Of a stretch of DNA of 64,000 bases, positions 35,930 through 44,492 are shown piece after piece. The stretch's first letter is position 1. Each line of letters starts with the position of its first letter. The stretch is from Herbaspirillum sp. WKF16. GTDB taxonomy: Bacteria > Pseudomonadota > Gammaproteobacteria > Burkholderiales > Burkholderiaceae_D. The position numbers and the translations under genes are program-made. The DNA lies in NCBI RefSeq assembly GCF_028993615.1, contig NZ_CP118632.1, positions 558,001 through 622,000 of the forward strand. Reading direction: 5' to 3'. The notes beneath the pieces were generated by a model. It saw only the letters and a list, made by a program, of their open reading frames with translations, did no database searches and was not told the DNA's origin.

Positions 35930-36884
35930 CATCCTATTCATTTTCACCATGTCGTTATCTTTTGGGTTCGCGGCGGAGCACGCAAACGCACTGACTGTCT
36001 ACACCGCCGGACCCGGAAGCCTGGGCAAGAAACTGGCGCAGGGCTTCGAGAAGAAGACCGGCATCAAGGTCGACCTGTTCCAGGCGACTACCGGCAAGGT
36101 GATGGCGCGGCTGGAAGCCGAGGCCGACAATCCGCACGCCGACGTGCTGATCTCGGCCTCCTGGGACACCGCGCGCGACCTCGACAAGCGCGGCTGGCTG
36201 CTCAACTACGAGAGCCCCAATGCCGCCCACGTGCCGGCGATGCTGAAGACGCCCGCATATGTCGCGCAGGGCGTGTCCGCCCTGTGCATCGTCTGGAACA
36301 TGCGCTCGGGCCTGCCCGAGCCGCGCGACTGGAGCGACCTGGCGCAACCGGCCTACCGCAACCAGGTCACCATGCCCGACCCGGCCTTGTCGGGCGCCAC
36401 GCTGGACCTGCTGCTGGGTTTGCAGGCGCGCCTGGGCAAGCAGGCCGACGCCCTGTTCGAGAACCTGCACCGCAACGGCATGGTGGTGCTCGGGCCCAAC
36501 GCGCAGGCGCTCAATCCCGTGCTGCAGGGCGCCAAGTCGGCGGTCTTCGGCGCGGTTGACTACGTGGCCTATGGCGCCGTGGTCAGCGGCGAATCGATCA
36601 AGGTGATCTTCCCCTCCGGCGGCACCGTGGTGGCGCCGCGCCCGATGATGATCCTCAAGACCTCGCGCGCGCAGAACGAGGCGCGCGCCTTCGTCGACTA
36701 CGTGCTCTCGCCGCAAGGGCAGAAGATCGTCGCCGACGCCTGGCTGATCCCGGCGCGCGACGACGTCGGCAGCGACCGTCCGCTCCTCAAGGACTTGAAG
36801 CTGCTGCCGCAGGAAGGCGCGGCCACGCCGGTCCAGCATGAGCAGACGCTGCAGCGCTTTTCCAAGCTGTTCGGGCAGCGCTGA
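35916..36884 (+). CDS. ABC transporter substrate-binding protein (FbpA/AEP-binding-like)
   Basis: A 322-residue periplasmic protein with a signal peptide (about residues 1-24). The fold signature of the Fe3+/2-aminoethylphosphonate/thiamine group is clear: LTVYTAGPGSLGKKLAQGFEKKTGIKVDLFQATTGKVMARLEAE and HADVLISASWDTARDL. The double tyrosine that binds iron in FbpA is not visible where expected (near VDYVAYGAVVSG), so an organic anion such as a phosphonate seems more likely than Fe3+. Substrate inferred, not shown. It overlaps the ATPase gene. Confidence 0.8.
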   Translation: MKRFSILFIFTMSLSFGFAAEHANALTVYTAGPGSLGKKLAQGFEKKTGIKVDLFQATTGKVMARLEAEADNPHADVLISASWDTARDLDKRGWLLNYESPNAAHVPAMLKTPAYVAQGVSALCIVWNMRSGLPEPRDWSDLAQPAYRNQVTMPDPALSGATLDLLLGLQARLGKQADALFENLHRNGMVVLGPNAQALNPVLQGAKSAVFGAVDYVAYGAVVSGESIKVIFPSGGTVVAPRPMMILKTSRAQNEARAFVDYVLSPQGQKIVADAWLIPARDDVGSDRPLLKDLKLLPQEGAATPVQHEQTLQRFSKLFGQR

Positions 36885-36902
36885 GCGCAGGCCGTGGATT
36901 CC

Positions 36903-38600
36903 ATGAAAAATTCCAATGCGGGCGCGCCCGCGGTCTGCGCGCGGCCAGCGATCTCGGCGCCGTTGCTGATGCTGCTGGCGACGCTGGGCCTGCTGGTGGC
37001 GCTGCCGATCGGCTTCGTCGCGCTGCAAGCGGTCTTCCCGGCCATCAACACCGGTTCGTTCGCGCGGCCGTTCTCCTCGTTCGGCACGGCGCTGGGCGAT
37101 GAGCGCACCTTGCCGCTGCTGTTCAATACGTTGCGCTTCGGCCTTGTGGTGGCCATCGCCAGCGTCCTGGTCGGCGTGCCGCTGGGCGCCTTGCGCGGCT
37201 TGTTCCGGGTGCCGCTGGCGCGGCTCTGGGACTTGCTGTTCCTGGCGCCGTTCCTGATTCCACCCTACCTGGCGGCGCTCGGCTGGATGCTGTTCCTGCA
37301 GCCGCACGGCTACCTGGAAGGAATGGTGGGCTTCCATCTCGGCCGCTTCCTGTTCTCGTTCAACGGCGTGGTCGCGGCCATGACGCTCAATGTCTTCCCG
37401 GTGGTGTATTTCTCGGTATCGCGCGCGCTGGCGGCGGTCGGCTTGCGCCTGACCGACGTGGCGCGGATCTTCGGCGCCGGTCCCTGGCGCAGCGTATTGC
37501 GCATCACCTTGCCGCTGGTGCTGCCGGCCATCGCGGCCAGCGCCTTGCTGACCTTCATCATGGCCATCGAGGAGTTCGGCATTCCGGCGGCGCTGGGCCA
37601 GCGCGCCGGCGTCGAATTGCTGGTGACCTCGATCGAGCAGCGCTTCTCGGACTGGCCGATCGACCTCTCCGGCGCGTCGGTGCTCTCGCTGCTGCTGGCG
37701 TTGCTGGCGCTGGCGGCGTTCTTCCTGCAGCACCGGCTGCTGGCCAGCCGCAATTTCGAGACGCACTCCGGCAAGCCGGTCGCGGCCACGCCGCGCGAGC
37801 TGGGGCCATGGCGTTGGCCGGTGCTGCTGGCGTTCGCGGCGATCGCCGCGGCGGCGACGATTGCGCCCCTGTTCGCCATTGCCGCCACCGCCTTCACGCG
37901 CACGCTGTCGGGCGGCCTCAACGCCGGCAACCTGACGCTGGGCCACTTCAGCGCGCTGTGGAACGAAGGCGAGGGCGCCGGGGCGCTGGCCACCAGCCTG
38001 GGCCTGGCCACGTTGACCGCGTTGATCACCGGAACGCTGGGGCTGCTGAGCGCCTGGGCCATCGTCAAGACCCGCATGCGCGGGCGCGCGCTGCTCGACG
38101 CGCTCACGCTGATGCCGCACGCGCTGCCGGGCGTGGTGGTCGGGGTCGGCCTGATCCTTACCTGGAACCAGTCGTTCTGGCCGGTGACGCCGTACAACAC
38201 CTGGGGAATCCTGCTGCTGGCCTACAGCTGCCTGCTGCTGCCCTACCCGGTGCGCTACGCCAGCGCCGCGCTGCGCCAGATCGGCGACAACCTGGAAGCC
38301 GCCGCGCGCGTGCACGGCGCGTCGATGCACCAGGTCATGCGGCGCATCATCCTGCCGCTGACGGCGCCGGCCCTGGTCTCGTCCATGCTGATCGTGTTCG
38401 CCATCGCCTCGCGCGAGCTGGTGAACTCGCTGCTGCTGGCGCCCAGCGGCGTGCAAACCGTGTCGATCTACATCTGGCAGCAGTTCGAGCAGGGCTCGAT
38501 CGGCGACGGCATGGCCATGGGCGTGGTGACCGTGCTGGTCAGCGGCGGCATGCTGGGCGCCGGCGCGTATTGGAGCCGGCGCTTCAGCGCGGCGCCCTGA
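36903..38600 (+). CDS. ABC transporter permease, two fused domains (FbpB-like)
   Basis: A 565-residue permease made of two binding-protein-dependent transport domains in tandem, with about 12 helices. Each has an EAA-type loop (LTDVARIFGAGPWRSVLRITLPLVLPA; NLEAAARVHGASMHQVMRRIILPL). This design is typical of FbpB/SfuB and the 2-aminoethylphosphonate systems. The ATG at 36903 and a GTG at 36894 are both possible starts. It is the last gene of the porin-ABC operon. Confidence 0.88.
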   Translation: MKNSNAGAPAVCARPAISAPLLMLLATLGLLVALPIGFVALQAVFPAINTGSFARPFSSFGTALGDERTLPLLFNTLRFGLVVAIASVLVGVPLGALRGLFRVPLARLWDLLFLAPFLIPPYLAALGWMLFLQPHGYLEGMVGFHLGRFLFSFNGVVAAMTLNVFPVVYFSVSRALAAVGLRLTDVARIFGAGPWRSVLRITLPLVLPAIAASALLTFIMAIEEFGIPAALGQRAGVELLVTSIEQRFSDWPIDLSGASVLSLLLALLALAAFFLQHRLLASRNFETHSGKPVAATPRELGPWRWPVLLAFAAIAAAATIAPLFAIAATAFTRTLSGGLNAGNLTLGHFSALWNEGEGAGALATSLGLATLTALITGTLGLLSAWAIVKTRMRGRALLDALTLMPHALPGVVVGVGLILTWNQSFWPVTPYNTWGILLLAYSCLLLPYPVRYASAALRQIGDNLEAAARVHGASMHQVMRRIILPLTAPALVSSMLIVFAIASRELVNSLLLAPSGVQTVSIYIWQQFEQGSIGDGMAMGVVTVLVSGGMLGAGAYWSRRFSAAP

Positions 38601-38673
38601 TCCCGGGAGCCGATGAGGGGGTGCGCGAGGGCAAGGATTGTTTTGGCCGATTTTATCGTCGATAATTGGCGCC

Positions 38674-38922
38674 ATGAACGATACCGCACAACGCCCCCCA
38701 CTTCCCGACCGGCTCTCGATCGATCCGCGCAGCCCCCACTACAACGCTGCCGTCTTCGAGCACGATGTCGGCATCAAGCTCAACGACAAGGAATTCACCA
38801 ACGTCGGCGAATATTGCATCAGCGAGGGATGGATCAAGATCCCGGCCGGCAAGGCGCTGGACCGCAAGGGCAATCCCATGCTGACCAAGCTGAAAGGCCG
38901 GGTCGAGGCTTTCTACCGGTAA
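38674..38922 (+). CDS. DUF3297 family protein
   Basis: An 82-residue small cytoplasmic protein matching DUF3297 closely: PPLPDRLSIDPRSPHYN, GIKLNDKEFTNVGEYCISEGWI, AGKALDRKGNPM, LKGRVEAFYR. The family is widespread in proteobacteria, has a nearly constant length and has no established function. The ATG at 38674 gives the family-standard N-terminus. It is followed by its own terminator. Confidence 0.85.
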   Translation: MNDTAQRPPLPDRLSIDPRSPHYNAAVFEHDVGIKLNDKEFTNVGEYCISEGWIKIPAGKALDRKGNPMLTKLKGRVEAFYR

Positions 38923-38947
38923 AGATTGAACTGTTGGTGGATCAACG

Positions 38948-38969
38948 GCCCCGCCTTGCGGGGCTTTTT
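38948..38969 (+). terminator. Terminator after DUF3297 gene
   Basis: GCCCCGC (38948-38954) / GCGGGGC (38958-38964), loop CTT, followed by five T. Confidence 0.85.
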
Positions 38970-39038
38970 GTTGTCGGCCTTCGCCGTCGCGGCGGCATGC
39001 CGGCCAAGGATGAGGCAGGCGCCGTCAAGCCGACGCCG

Positions 39039-40106
39039 TCAGCGCAGACGATGTCGGGCAAAGAAATCGAGCACCATTTTCGTGGCGTCCGGCCCACCGG
39101 AGTTGAACGCGAATTTTTCGTCTCCGCCGCTCCAGGCGTGGCCCAGGCCTTCGATCAACACCGACCGCACCATCGGTGTTCGCCCCGAGACGTAATCCCC
39201 GATCAGCATCCGGCGCCGTACCGGATTTTTCTTGGACACCCTGCCGAATGCCTTGACCGTCAACGGTCTGGCTTCGAGATTCGATTCCCGGTTCAGCCGG
39301 ACAAACTGTTGCGTCAACTGGCGATGGTTGATCGGCCTCACCACCTTGTCGGCGTCTCCCGCGATCAGGATGGCAGGCACTCCGGCTGCGGCGGGGCGAA
39401 CGGCGAGCAGTTCATCCATGGCCGCCAGGGGAGATCCGGCACCGGCTTGCATCAACCTGTAGGCGCCCGCCGCGCTTTTGCAACCGCCATAGGCGGGGCC
39501 GGAATGCAAGCCCACTGCGGCGACCAGCCCGGGATGCGTCAGCGCCAGCAGTTGCGCCATGGCGGCGCCGGCGGAGAGCCCGCATGCGTAGACGCGCCGG
39601 CGATCGATGGCGTGCCTGGCGGCGATATCCTCGACCAGCGCGGCAATCATGGCGACATCGGCTTCTCCCCGCTGGGTCGCCGGGTCGTACCATTTCCAGC
39701 AGCGCTGCGCATGGGCGCCCAGGGATTGTTCCGGATACAGTACGGCGTATCCCTTGCGCGCCGCGTGCGCGTTCATCCTCGTCCCTTCGGCGAAGTCGGC
39801 GGCGTTCTGCTGGCAGCCATGCAGCATCACGATCAGCGGCGCGCCGGCGCCGTGCCTGTCGGGCAGGAACAGCCGGTATTGCATGCGGCGCGCCAGGGCG
39901 GCGTCATGGCTATGGCGGCCGAGCATCCATGACCCCGGCGGCGCGACGGTGGGAGCGGATCGTTTTGAGCCGGGGCGCCTTGACTTGGCCGCCGCAGGGG
40001 AAGGCTTGGCGACAAGCATCTTCAACATCGTCTTGACGTGCTTTTGCTGCGCCTTGGCCGCCTTCTTCATCCCGGAAAACCATAGCCGTTTCACTTTCTT
40101 GAGCAT
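39039..40106 (-). CDS. PHB-depolymerase-family esterase
   Basis: A 355-residue alpha/beta hydrolase of the esterase-PHB family. A basic, Lys/Ala-rich N-terminal region of about 60 residues precedes the fold. The oxyanion motif is LHGCQQNAADFA; the nucleophile lies in GLSAGAAM; IAGDADKVV carries the likely acid and GLGHAWSGG the histidine. Relatives degrade poly-3-hydroxybutyrate oligomers or cinnamoyl esters. There is no clear signal peptide, so it may act in the cytoplasm. Many Oxalobacteraceae store PHB. Confidence 0.85.
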   Translation of the reverse strand: MLKKVKRLWFSGMKKAAKAQQKHVKTMLKMLVAKPSPAAAKSRRPGSKRSAPTVAPPGSWMLGRHSHDAALARRMQYRLFLPDRHGAGAPLIVMLHGCQQNAADFAEGTRMNAHAARKGYAVLYPEQSLGAHAQRCWKWYDPATQRGEADVAMIAALVEDIAARHAIDRRRVYACGLSAGAAMAQLLALTHPGLVAAVGLHSGPAYGGCKSAAGAYRLMQAGAGSPLAAMDELLAVRPAAAGVPAILIAGDADKVVRPINHRQLTQQFVRLNRESNLEARPLTVKAFGRVSKKNPVRRRMLIGDYVSGRTPMVRSVLIEGLGHAWSGGDEKFAFNSGGPDATKMVLDFFARHRLR

Positions 40107-40230
40107 CGTCGATTCTCAGTTGCCCGGCTCGGGGCATATAAACGACGCGCAAGCGCCGATCGGGTTGCAGTGAATGTCGCGCAAGGGCGACGATGCCGCA
40201 GGCACCGGCGTTTGCTTCGGTCCGGAAGCT

Positions 40231-40419
40231 TCATGGCGGATCTTGCTGTTTCCTTTCCTGCTCCCGTTTCTCGTCCGCCTGGCCGCGCCGGCTTATTTTC
40301 TTTTCGATAGCGATGGACTCACGGGCGCGCCGTTCCTGTTTATCTTCGCCGGCCAGTTTATCGGGGTGTTTGTCAATGCGGGTGTGGGCATCGTTGCCGC
40401 TGCCTCGGCTGCTGGACAT
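40231..40419 (-). CDS. Small hydrophilic disordered protein (62 aa)
   Basis: A 62-residue protein, almost entirely charged or polar (MSSSRGSGNDAH, then GEDKQERRARESIAIEKK, ending EQERKQQDPP) with no hydrophobic core, so probably intrinsically disordered. The ATG at 40419 has GAGGAG at good spacing, the best evidence that it is real. An 88-residue plus-strand frame lies opposite but has no ribosome site. It has the same length, opening residues and character as the protein at 43700-43888. Function unknown; such proteins are often stress-induced. Confidence 0.6.
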   Translation of the reverse strand: MSSSRGSGNDAHTRIDKHPDKLAGEDKQERRARESIAIEKKISRRGQADEKREQERKQQDPP

Positions 40420-40808
40420 AGCGAAGCTCCTCAAAGCTGATGGATGGCGAATTCGCCCGCGCCGTTGTTTTTGCCGGCGACGATGCATGTTGCGCCCATT
40501 GGCAGGGCTCAGATGTAGGTCATTGACCCATGCGTGTGTAGTCCTGCGCGATCGCGCGTCCGGCTTGTTGGGTCGGACGGCAATCCGGATCCTTGTCGGT
40601 GTTGTCCCACATGCGAATAGACGCTTTCCTGTCGTCCGACTTCCTCCCGGCCTTCTGACGGCGCTCCCGCATCGGCCATAAGATCAGGCGCATCCCGCTG
40701 GGAATTGTCTTGAGAATGTCAGGAAGCACAGGACCTGCGTCATCAGCCCGACGGGAACTGGCCGGGGCGCCTGGCGTCCCGGTCATTTCATTCAACGAGG
40801 AGAATTTC
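40420..40808. other. 389-bp gap before yciE
   Basis: Divergent promoter region for the small protein and the YciE gene. No gene with a convincing start was found on either strand, and no clear promoter was identified. Confidence 0.5.
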
Positions 40809-41303
40809 ATGAGCGTAAAATCATTGAGCGACCTGTTTATCCATGGTCTTTCCGACATCTATAGCGCCGAGAAGCAATTGGCAAAGGCTTTGCCGAGAAT
40901 GATCCGATCCGCCACCAATCCGGATTTGACGGCTGCACTGGACCTGAACCTGCAAGAGACCCAGGGCCAGATCGAGCGTATCGACCAGATCGTGGAGGCC
41001 ACCGGGCTGCGCCTGAAGCGCATCAAGTGCGCGGCGATGGAAGGCCTGGTGGAGGAAGGGAAGGAGCAAATAGACGAAGTGGAGAAGGGCCCGGTATTGG
41101 ATGCGGCCCTGATCGGCGCGGCCCAGAAGGTGGACCACTATGAAATCGCCACGTATGGCACCTTGTGCGCGCTGGCGAAGAAACTCGGATATCCCGAGGC
41201 GGTGACGCTGATGCGCGAGACGCTGGACGAGGTGAAGGCGGCCGATGAGAAGCTCACTGTCCTCGCCGAGCAGGACGTGATGCCTGAGGCATTGGCGACG
41301 TGA
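40809..41303 (+). CDS. yciE: YciE/YciF ferroxidase-like protein (DUF892)
   Basis: A 164-residue four-helix-bundle, ferritin-like protein. It has the DUF892 pattern SLSDLFIHGLSDIYSAEKQLAKALPRM at the start, AALDLNLQETQGQIERIDQI in helix 2, and KVDHYEIATYGTLCALAKKLG. Carboxylate and histidine positions (E, then E...H) fit a di-metal site. The family is strongly linked to osmotic and general stress, though its activity is not settled. GAGGAGAA precedes the ATG at 40809. A small unknown gene follows after 25 bp. Confidence 0.88.
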   Translation: MSVKSLSDLFIHGLSDIYSAEKQLAKALPRMIRSATNPDLTAALDLNLQETQGQIERIDQIVEATGLRLKRIKCAAMEGLVEEGKEQIDEVEKGPVLDAALIGAAQKVDHYEIATYGTLCALAKKLGYPEAVTLMRETLDEVKAADEKLTVLAEQDVMPEALAT

Positions 41304-41328
41304 ACATGGCGGCGAAACGGGAGGAGAT

Positions 41329-41577
41329 ATGTCACATCGAGAAATCAAGGCGGAAGCGGACATCGAGCTGCTGATCCGCTCCAAGATGGCCCAATTCCCG
41401 CCCTGCGATGGCGTCGCGCTGACCGGCGTACGCTGGCACGGCATGGACGAGACCGGTTGCAACTGGAACGCCGAGTGGATTGCGGGCAACGAGCCCCAGG
41501 CCAGTGAATGCCATGTATCGATCACCGATTATGTGGAAGAGCTGCGCAGCGCATTCCTGCTAGCCGAGCCCGCATAG
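41329..41577 (+). CDS. Small protein of unknown function (82 aa)
   Basis: I do not recognise this 82-residue protein. It is soluble and slightly acidic, with two cysteines mid-protein (PPCDG and TGCNW) and three tryptophans (VRWHGM, NWNAEW). It ends in an amphipathic helix (SITDYVEELRSAFLLAEPA). GGGAGGAGAT lies directly before the ATG. It is probably co-transcribed with yciE, 25 bp upstream, and followed by a hairpin with seven T. Confidence 0.6.
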   Translation: MSHREIKAEADIELLIRSKMAQFPPCDGVALTGVRWHGMDETGCNWNAEWIAGNEPQASECHVSITDYVEELRSAFLLAEPA

Positions 41578-41594
41578 GCTTGCCGGTGCGTGGC

Positions 41595-41634
41595 GCGGCC
41601 CCCGAGATTCCAGGGGGATGGCGCCGCTTTTTTT
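41595..41634 (+). terminator. Probable terminator after the yciE operon
   Basis: Imperfect stem GCGGCCCCC (41595-41603) / GGGGG ... CCGC (41613-41627) with an internal bulge, followed by seven T. Confidence 0.55.
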
Positions 41635-41829
41635 CCACCAAAGAGACCACGCGCGGACAAGACTTCTTCTTACATCACCGGCGCCCGATTGGGCGCAGTA
41701 TCGGAATCACACCCAGCAGGATCGACTCGCCGCTCGCGGCAAGCCTGTCCCGCAGCGGTGCTGCGAAAACGGACATCGCGGCCTGTTCCGATGACGCCTC
41801 AATGTGACCGTGATGCAAAGGAAGACGAT

Positions 41830-42120
41830 ATGTCGAACATCAATCAGACACCGGGCCAACAGCGTCCCGAAGAAAGCGATCCCCAGCCCGGGCGGAGCAT
41901 CGGGGAGGAAGACGGGGACGCGGCGTCCCCGGGAAAAGGAGAAGAGCCGGATCAGCCCGCTCCGGACCAGGGAGAGCTTGTCGATGAACCGTCGGAAACG
42001 GAGCCTGCGGACGAGGAGCGCGATCCGGAATCGGAGCGCGGCGCTGACGGCGAAGGTGAAGGCGATATTTATCGCAGTGGGCATGCCCGGGGAGATGCTC
42101 CGCCCGATGTAACGCCCTGA
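41830..42120 (+). CDS. Acidic disordered protein (96 aa)
   Basis: A 96-residue protein of very low complexity, rich in Glu, Asp, Pro and Gly (for example GEEDGDAASPGKGEEPDQPA and SETEPADEERDPESERGAD), without hydrophobic clusters. It is expected to be intrinsically disordered and strongly acidic. AAAGGA precedes the ATG at 41830. A good terminator follows at 42145, which supports a real gene. Function unknown. Its place between yciE and a receiver gene suggests membership of the local stress-gene set. Confidence 0.6.
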   Translation: MSNINQTPGQQRPEESDPQPGRSIGEEDGDAASPGKGEEPDQPAPDQGELVDEPSETEPADEERDPESERGADGEGEGDIYRSGHARGDAPPDVTP

Positions 42121-42144
42121 CCGAAGACGGGGCGAGGCAAACGA

Positions 42145-42172
42145 AAGGCCGCTTGCGCGGCCTTTTCTTCGT
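42145..42172 (+). terminator. Terminator after the acidic protein gene
   Basis: AAGGCCGC (42145-42152) / GCGGCCTT (42157-42164), TTGC loop, T-rich tail TTCTTC. Confidence 0.8.
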
Positions 42173-42298
42173 GGAGAGCCGCCGATACGTGGCGAGGTCC
42201 GATGGAAGGATCCAGGCTCGGACGAGCCGCGACGCCGGCGGTCCGGTGTGCGGCAAGTACTTCCGGCAAGGCCACGACGGCGGCGTCAGCGCCGCATC

Positions 42299-42682
42299 TC
42301 AGCCCGCGCCGGCCAGCTGATCGATGGTGCGGAGCAGGCGCTCCATCTGGCACGGCTTGACCAGCAGGGCGTCGAAGAGCTTGGCCGCGGACGCTGAGTT
42401 TGGCAACGGAGTGGCGCTGAGAAGCGCGATGGGGATGTGAGAGAACTCCGGACAGCCTTTCGCGCGCATGGCAAAGTCCAAGCCGTTCATGACCGGCATT
42501 CTCATATCCGTGAGCACGACATGGATCCGGCCGGTCTTGAGGGCGTCCAGGGCTTCGGCGCCGTTGCTTGTCTCCAGGACCTTGTAGCCGTGCAGCTGCA
42601 GCGCTTGAGACAACATCTCTCGCACGTCGGGATTGTCTTCGACGACAAGAACGGTGGTCAGCTGCCGATCGGTCGGATGCAT
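42299..42682 (-). CDS. Stand-alone receiver-domain response regulator (CheY-like)
   Basis: A 127-residue protein made of one receiver domain. The acidic pair is E15-D16 (VVEDN), the phospho-acceptor D59 (LTDMRMP), the switch residue S89, and lysine K109 (LVKPC). All key residues are present, so it is probably phosphorylated. No output domain and no kinase gene adjoin it. It may pass phosphate to a partner protein or act by protein contact. The start at 42682 matches the domain boundary. Confidence 0.88.
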   Translation of the reverse strand: MHPTDRQLTTVLVVEDNPDVREMLSQALQLHGYKVLETSNGAEALDALKTGRIHVVLTDMRMPVMNGLDFAMRAKGCPEFSHIPIALLSATPLPNSASAAKLFDALLVKPCQMERLLRTIDQLAGAG

Positions 42683-42995
42683 TGGATCCCTTGGGTCGGA
42701 TGAATGGGAACGTTCTTGCGCCGCATGAGTCTGGCAGGGCCGGGAAGCCCCGGCCGAGGCCTTCCAAGCCGGCGTCGTTCCGCGGTATGCGTGTTGGCGC
42801 CGTTCCCCCCCGCCATCGTCAACGGGATGTTTCCCTTTGTGTGGGGTGGCGAACAGTCCTGCTCAGGCAACTCCACTACTGTCTGCTTGTTGAGGCCGGG
42901 CTTACGGATCTCATCAACGTCTGCCGCGGAGCCGATATTTCCCAGCGCCCCGGATTGTTGAGCTGCGCTTCCCTTTTACTTCCCGAGGAATATTC
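42683..42995. other. 313-bp gap, divergent promoters
   Basis: The gap lies between the receiver gene and a small unknown gene. Nothing recognisable was found apart from open frames without starts or family patterns. Confidence 0.45.
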
Positions 42996-43265
42996 ATGCT
43001 TGTCTACGAAACCGCAGAAAGCGACGACAGTTTCTCCTATCGCTTGCAGTATTCCCGTCGCGGGCAGGGTTGGGCCCTGGAGTTGCTGGAGGTCATGCGC
43101 GACGGCGAATCCGTGCTGTCCCAGCCTGGGGCGATGTTCCTTTATCCCACGCAAGCGCTGGCCATCGCTTATGGCATCAATACCTGCGAATCCATCGCCA
43201 GCCGTCTTGCCGTCGGCCGACCGAGCCGGGACGAGTCCCTGCGCGCGCAGGCGCGGTCTCCATAG
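42996..43265 (+). CDS. Small protein of unknown function (89 aa)
   Basis: I do not recognise this 89-residue protein. It begins with a beta-rich stretch (SYRLQYSRRGQGWALELLEV), then PGAMFLYPTQALAIAYGINTCESIASRL, and ends in a charged tail. The ATG at 42996 has GAGGAA seven bases upstream. It may be a small alpha/beta protein; no domain can be named. Confidence 0.45.
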   Translation: MLVYETAESDDSFSYRLQYSRRGQGWALELLEVMRDGESVLSQPGAMFLYPTQALAIAYGINTCESIASRLAVGRPSRDESLRAQARSP

Positions 43266-43360
43266 CGTCGTACATGGGGCGATGTATCGAGCAGATTGCC
43301 GCCGGCATGCATTGCTATGCATTGCTTCACCACCTTCTTGCGATTCTGTATCCGTTGAGG

Positions 43361-43591
43361 TCACATCTGCTGCTTCCTGACGGCGTTTCGGACGATGCGA
43401 AGGCATTGCCTGACGAATCGCCCTGCGCCGGACGCTGGTACGTTCTCTTTACCGGCAGGGAGGATACGGCCGAGCGCATCGTCGAGCGCGGCGTCGGCTG
43501 CAGCGTCAAGCCGTTCCTGGCGCTCGGCGCCGGCATGCTCGCGCGGCGAGGTTTCGGCAGGGCGGCCCATCGATAGGGCGGGGCTGTTCAT
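43361..43591 (-). CDS. Possible small protein (76 aa)
   Basis: A candidate gene based on a good ribosome site (GGAG six bases before the ATG at 43591) and high third-position GC. The product is charged and helical in the middle (AERQERLDAAADAALDDALGRIL) with a basic C-terminal helix (RFVRQCLRIVRNAVRKQQM). The opposite strand has a competing frame (about 43273-43576) that lacks a ribosome site. Only one is likely to be real. Confidence 0.35.
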   Translation of the reverse strand: MNSPALSMGRPAETSPREHAGAERQERLDAAADAALDDALGRILPAGKENVPASGAGRFVRQCLRIVRNAVRKQQM

Positions 43592-43699
43592 TGAAAGCTC
43601 CATTCCAGGGCGTGGATATTGCAGGGCCATCGCTCGAGGACGGAGGTTGACGCGCTGCGTTTGCATGCGCCCCAATCCGTTCTCGTCCCGCTTAACTTA

Positions 43700-43888
43700 C
43701 TACTTCTTTCCGTCATTCTTGTGCGATGACGAATGGCCTTGCTTGCCGGGGGCCGCGGCCTTGTCGCCTGCCGCGGATCCCGCGTTGTCGTCGCGCGCGG
43801 ATTTCACCGCCTTGCCGTCGTTATCCTTGGTCGCCGATTTCTTGTCGGTGCCGCTCTCTTGCTTGCTGCGATGGTTGTTGCTGGACAT
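43700..43888 (-). CDS. Small hydrophilic disordered protein (62 aa)
   Basis: A 62-residue Lys/Asp/Ser/Gly-rich protein (MSSNNHRSKQESGTDKK, later GDKAAAPGKQGHSSSHK) with no hydrophobic core. AAGGAGAA lies five bases before the ATG, a near-ideal ribosome site. Its size and composition resemble short stress-induced disordered proteins. It matches the gene at 40231-40419 in length, opening residues and character, but not in detailed sequence. Function unknown. Confidence 0.65.
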   Translation of the reverse strand: MSSNNHRSKQESGTDKKSATKDNDGKAVKSARDDNAGSAAGDKAAAPGKQGHSSSHKNDGKK

Positions 43889-44243
43889 GTCGATTCTCCT
43901 TGAGCGCCTGTTGGCAATTCGCCCGCGCTTTCGATGTGCGTGCGCCGACGATGACCCATGCTGTGCTTATCGGAAGTCGGTGGATGTAGGTGCAAGGACT
44001 ATGTGACTGTAGTCATCCCCGCCGCAGACGAAAGCAGGATGCGGCGGTTGGTGCGGCGTGATTCTTCCTGCGGCGCGGGCGTCGCTATGTATGCCATCGC
44101 ACATACCTGCGACGCTATCTGGACTACGGTGATGGCTGGACTTGGCCTTGCCTTGCAAGGGCGGCGCGAAGGTGATCATACGTCGTGAGACGGGCTGTCG
44201 GCAGTCCTTGCTCAGGCCGGCAGGATGCAAGAGGAGCGATGTG
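43889..44243. other. 355-bp gap
   Basis: The gap is divergent between the small disordered protein and the glucan synthase locus. It contains a short perfect dyad TGACT-GT-AGTCA at 44004-44015. No gene was supported. Confidence 0.45.
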
Positions 44244-44492
44244 ATGCTGGGGACCGAGATCTACAGGGATTTCAGAATCGACATCACCGTGTCGGCGATC
44301 GGTGAGAACTTCAGGACGTTTACCTGCATCGCGCGCTGTCGTCCAAGACCGGCCGCCTCGATCAGCGGCGTGTGCGACGAGAGGACCGACTCCACCGCCA
44401 TGGAAAACCATGTGGCGCTGGAGCGTGCGTTCGATCGCGCCAGGAAAGACGTGGATCACCTGGTCTCCAATGGCGTATTCGCCAGAATCTAG
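44244..44492 (+). CDS. Small protein of unknown function (82 aa), overlaps glucan synthase gene
   Basis: I do not recognise this 82-residue protein. A beta-rich N-terminal half ([29 protein letters not shown]) is followed by a helical C-terminal half ([21 protein letters not shown]). GAGGAG lies seven bases before the ATG at 44244. Its last 23 bases overlap the proposed start of the cyclic glucan synthase gene, which suggests translational coupling. Confidence 0.55.
   Translation: MLGTEIYRDFRIDITVSAIGENFRTFTCIARCRPRPAASISGVCDERTDSTAMENHVALERAFDRARKDVDHLVSNGVFARI

Noticed and set aside
35955..38675. A 906-residue open frame on the minus strand
   Set aside because: It lies wholly opposite the porin-operon binding protein and permease genes, has the Gln/Arg/His-rich composition of antisense frames in GC-rich DNA, and shows no family pattern.
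40174..40440. Plus-strand frame of 88 residues with hydrophobic stretches
   Set aside because: No ribosome site. The opposite strand has a strongly initiated 62-residue gene, and hydrophobic stretches are expected opposite a charged protein.
40730..40775. GGAAC-N16-CGTC resembling an EcfG stress promoter before yciE
   Set aside because: The EcfG general stress system is alphaproteobacterial, the -10 is imperfect, and short motifs of this kind occur by chance.
43273..43576. Plus-strand frame of about 100 residues after the small gene at 42996
   Set aside because: It has no ribosome site or family pattern. The minus-strand frame at 43361-43591 has better initiation, though neither is certain.
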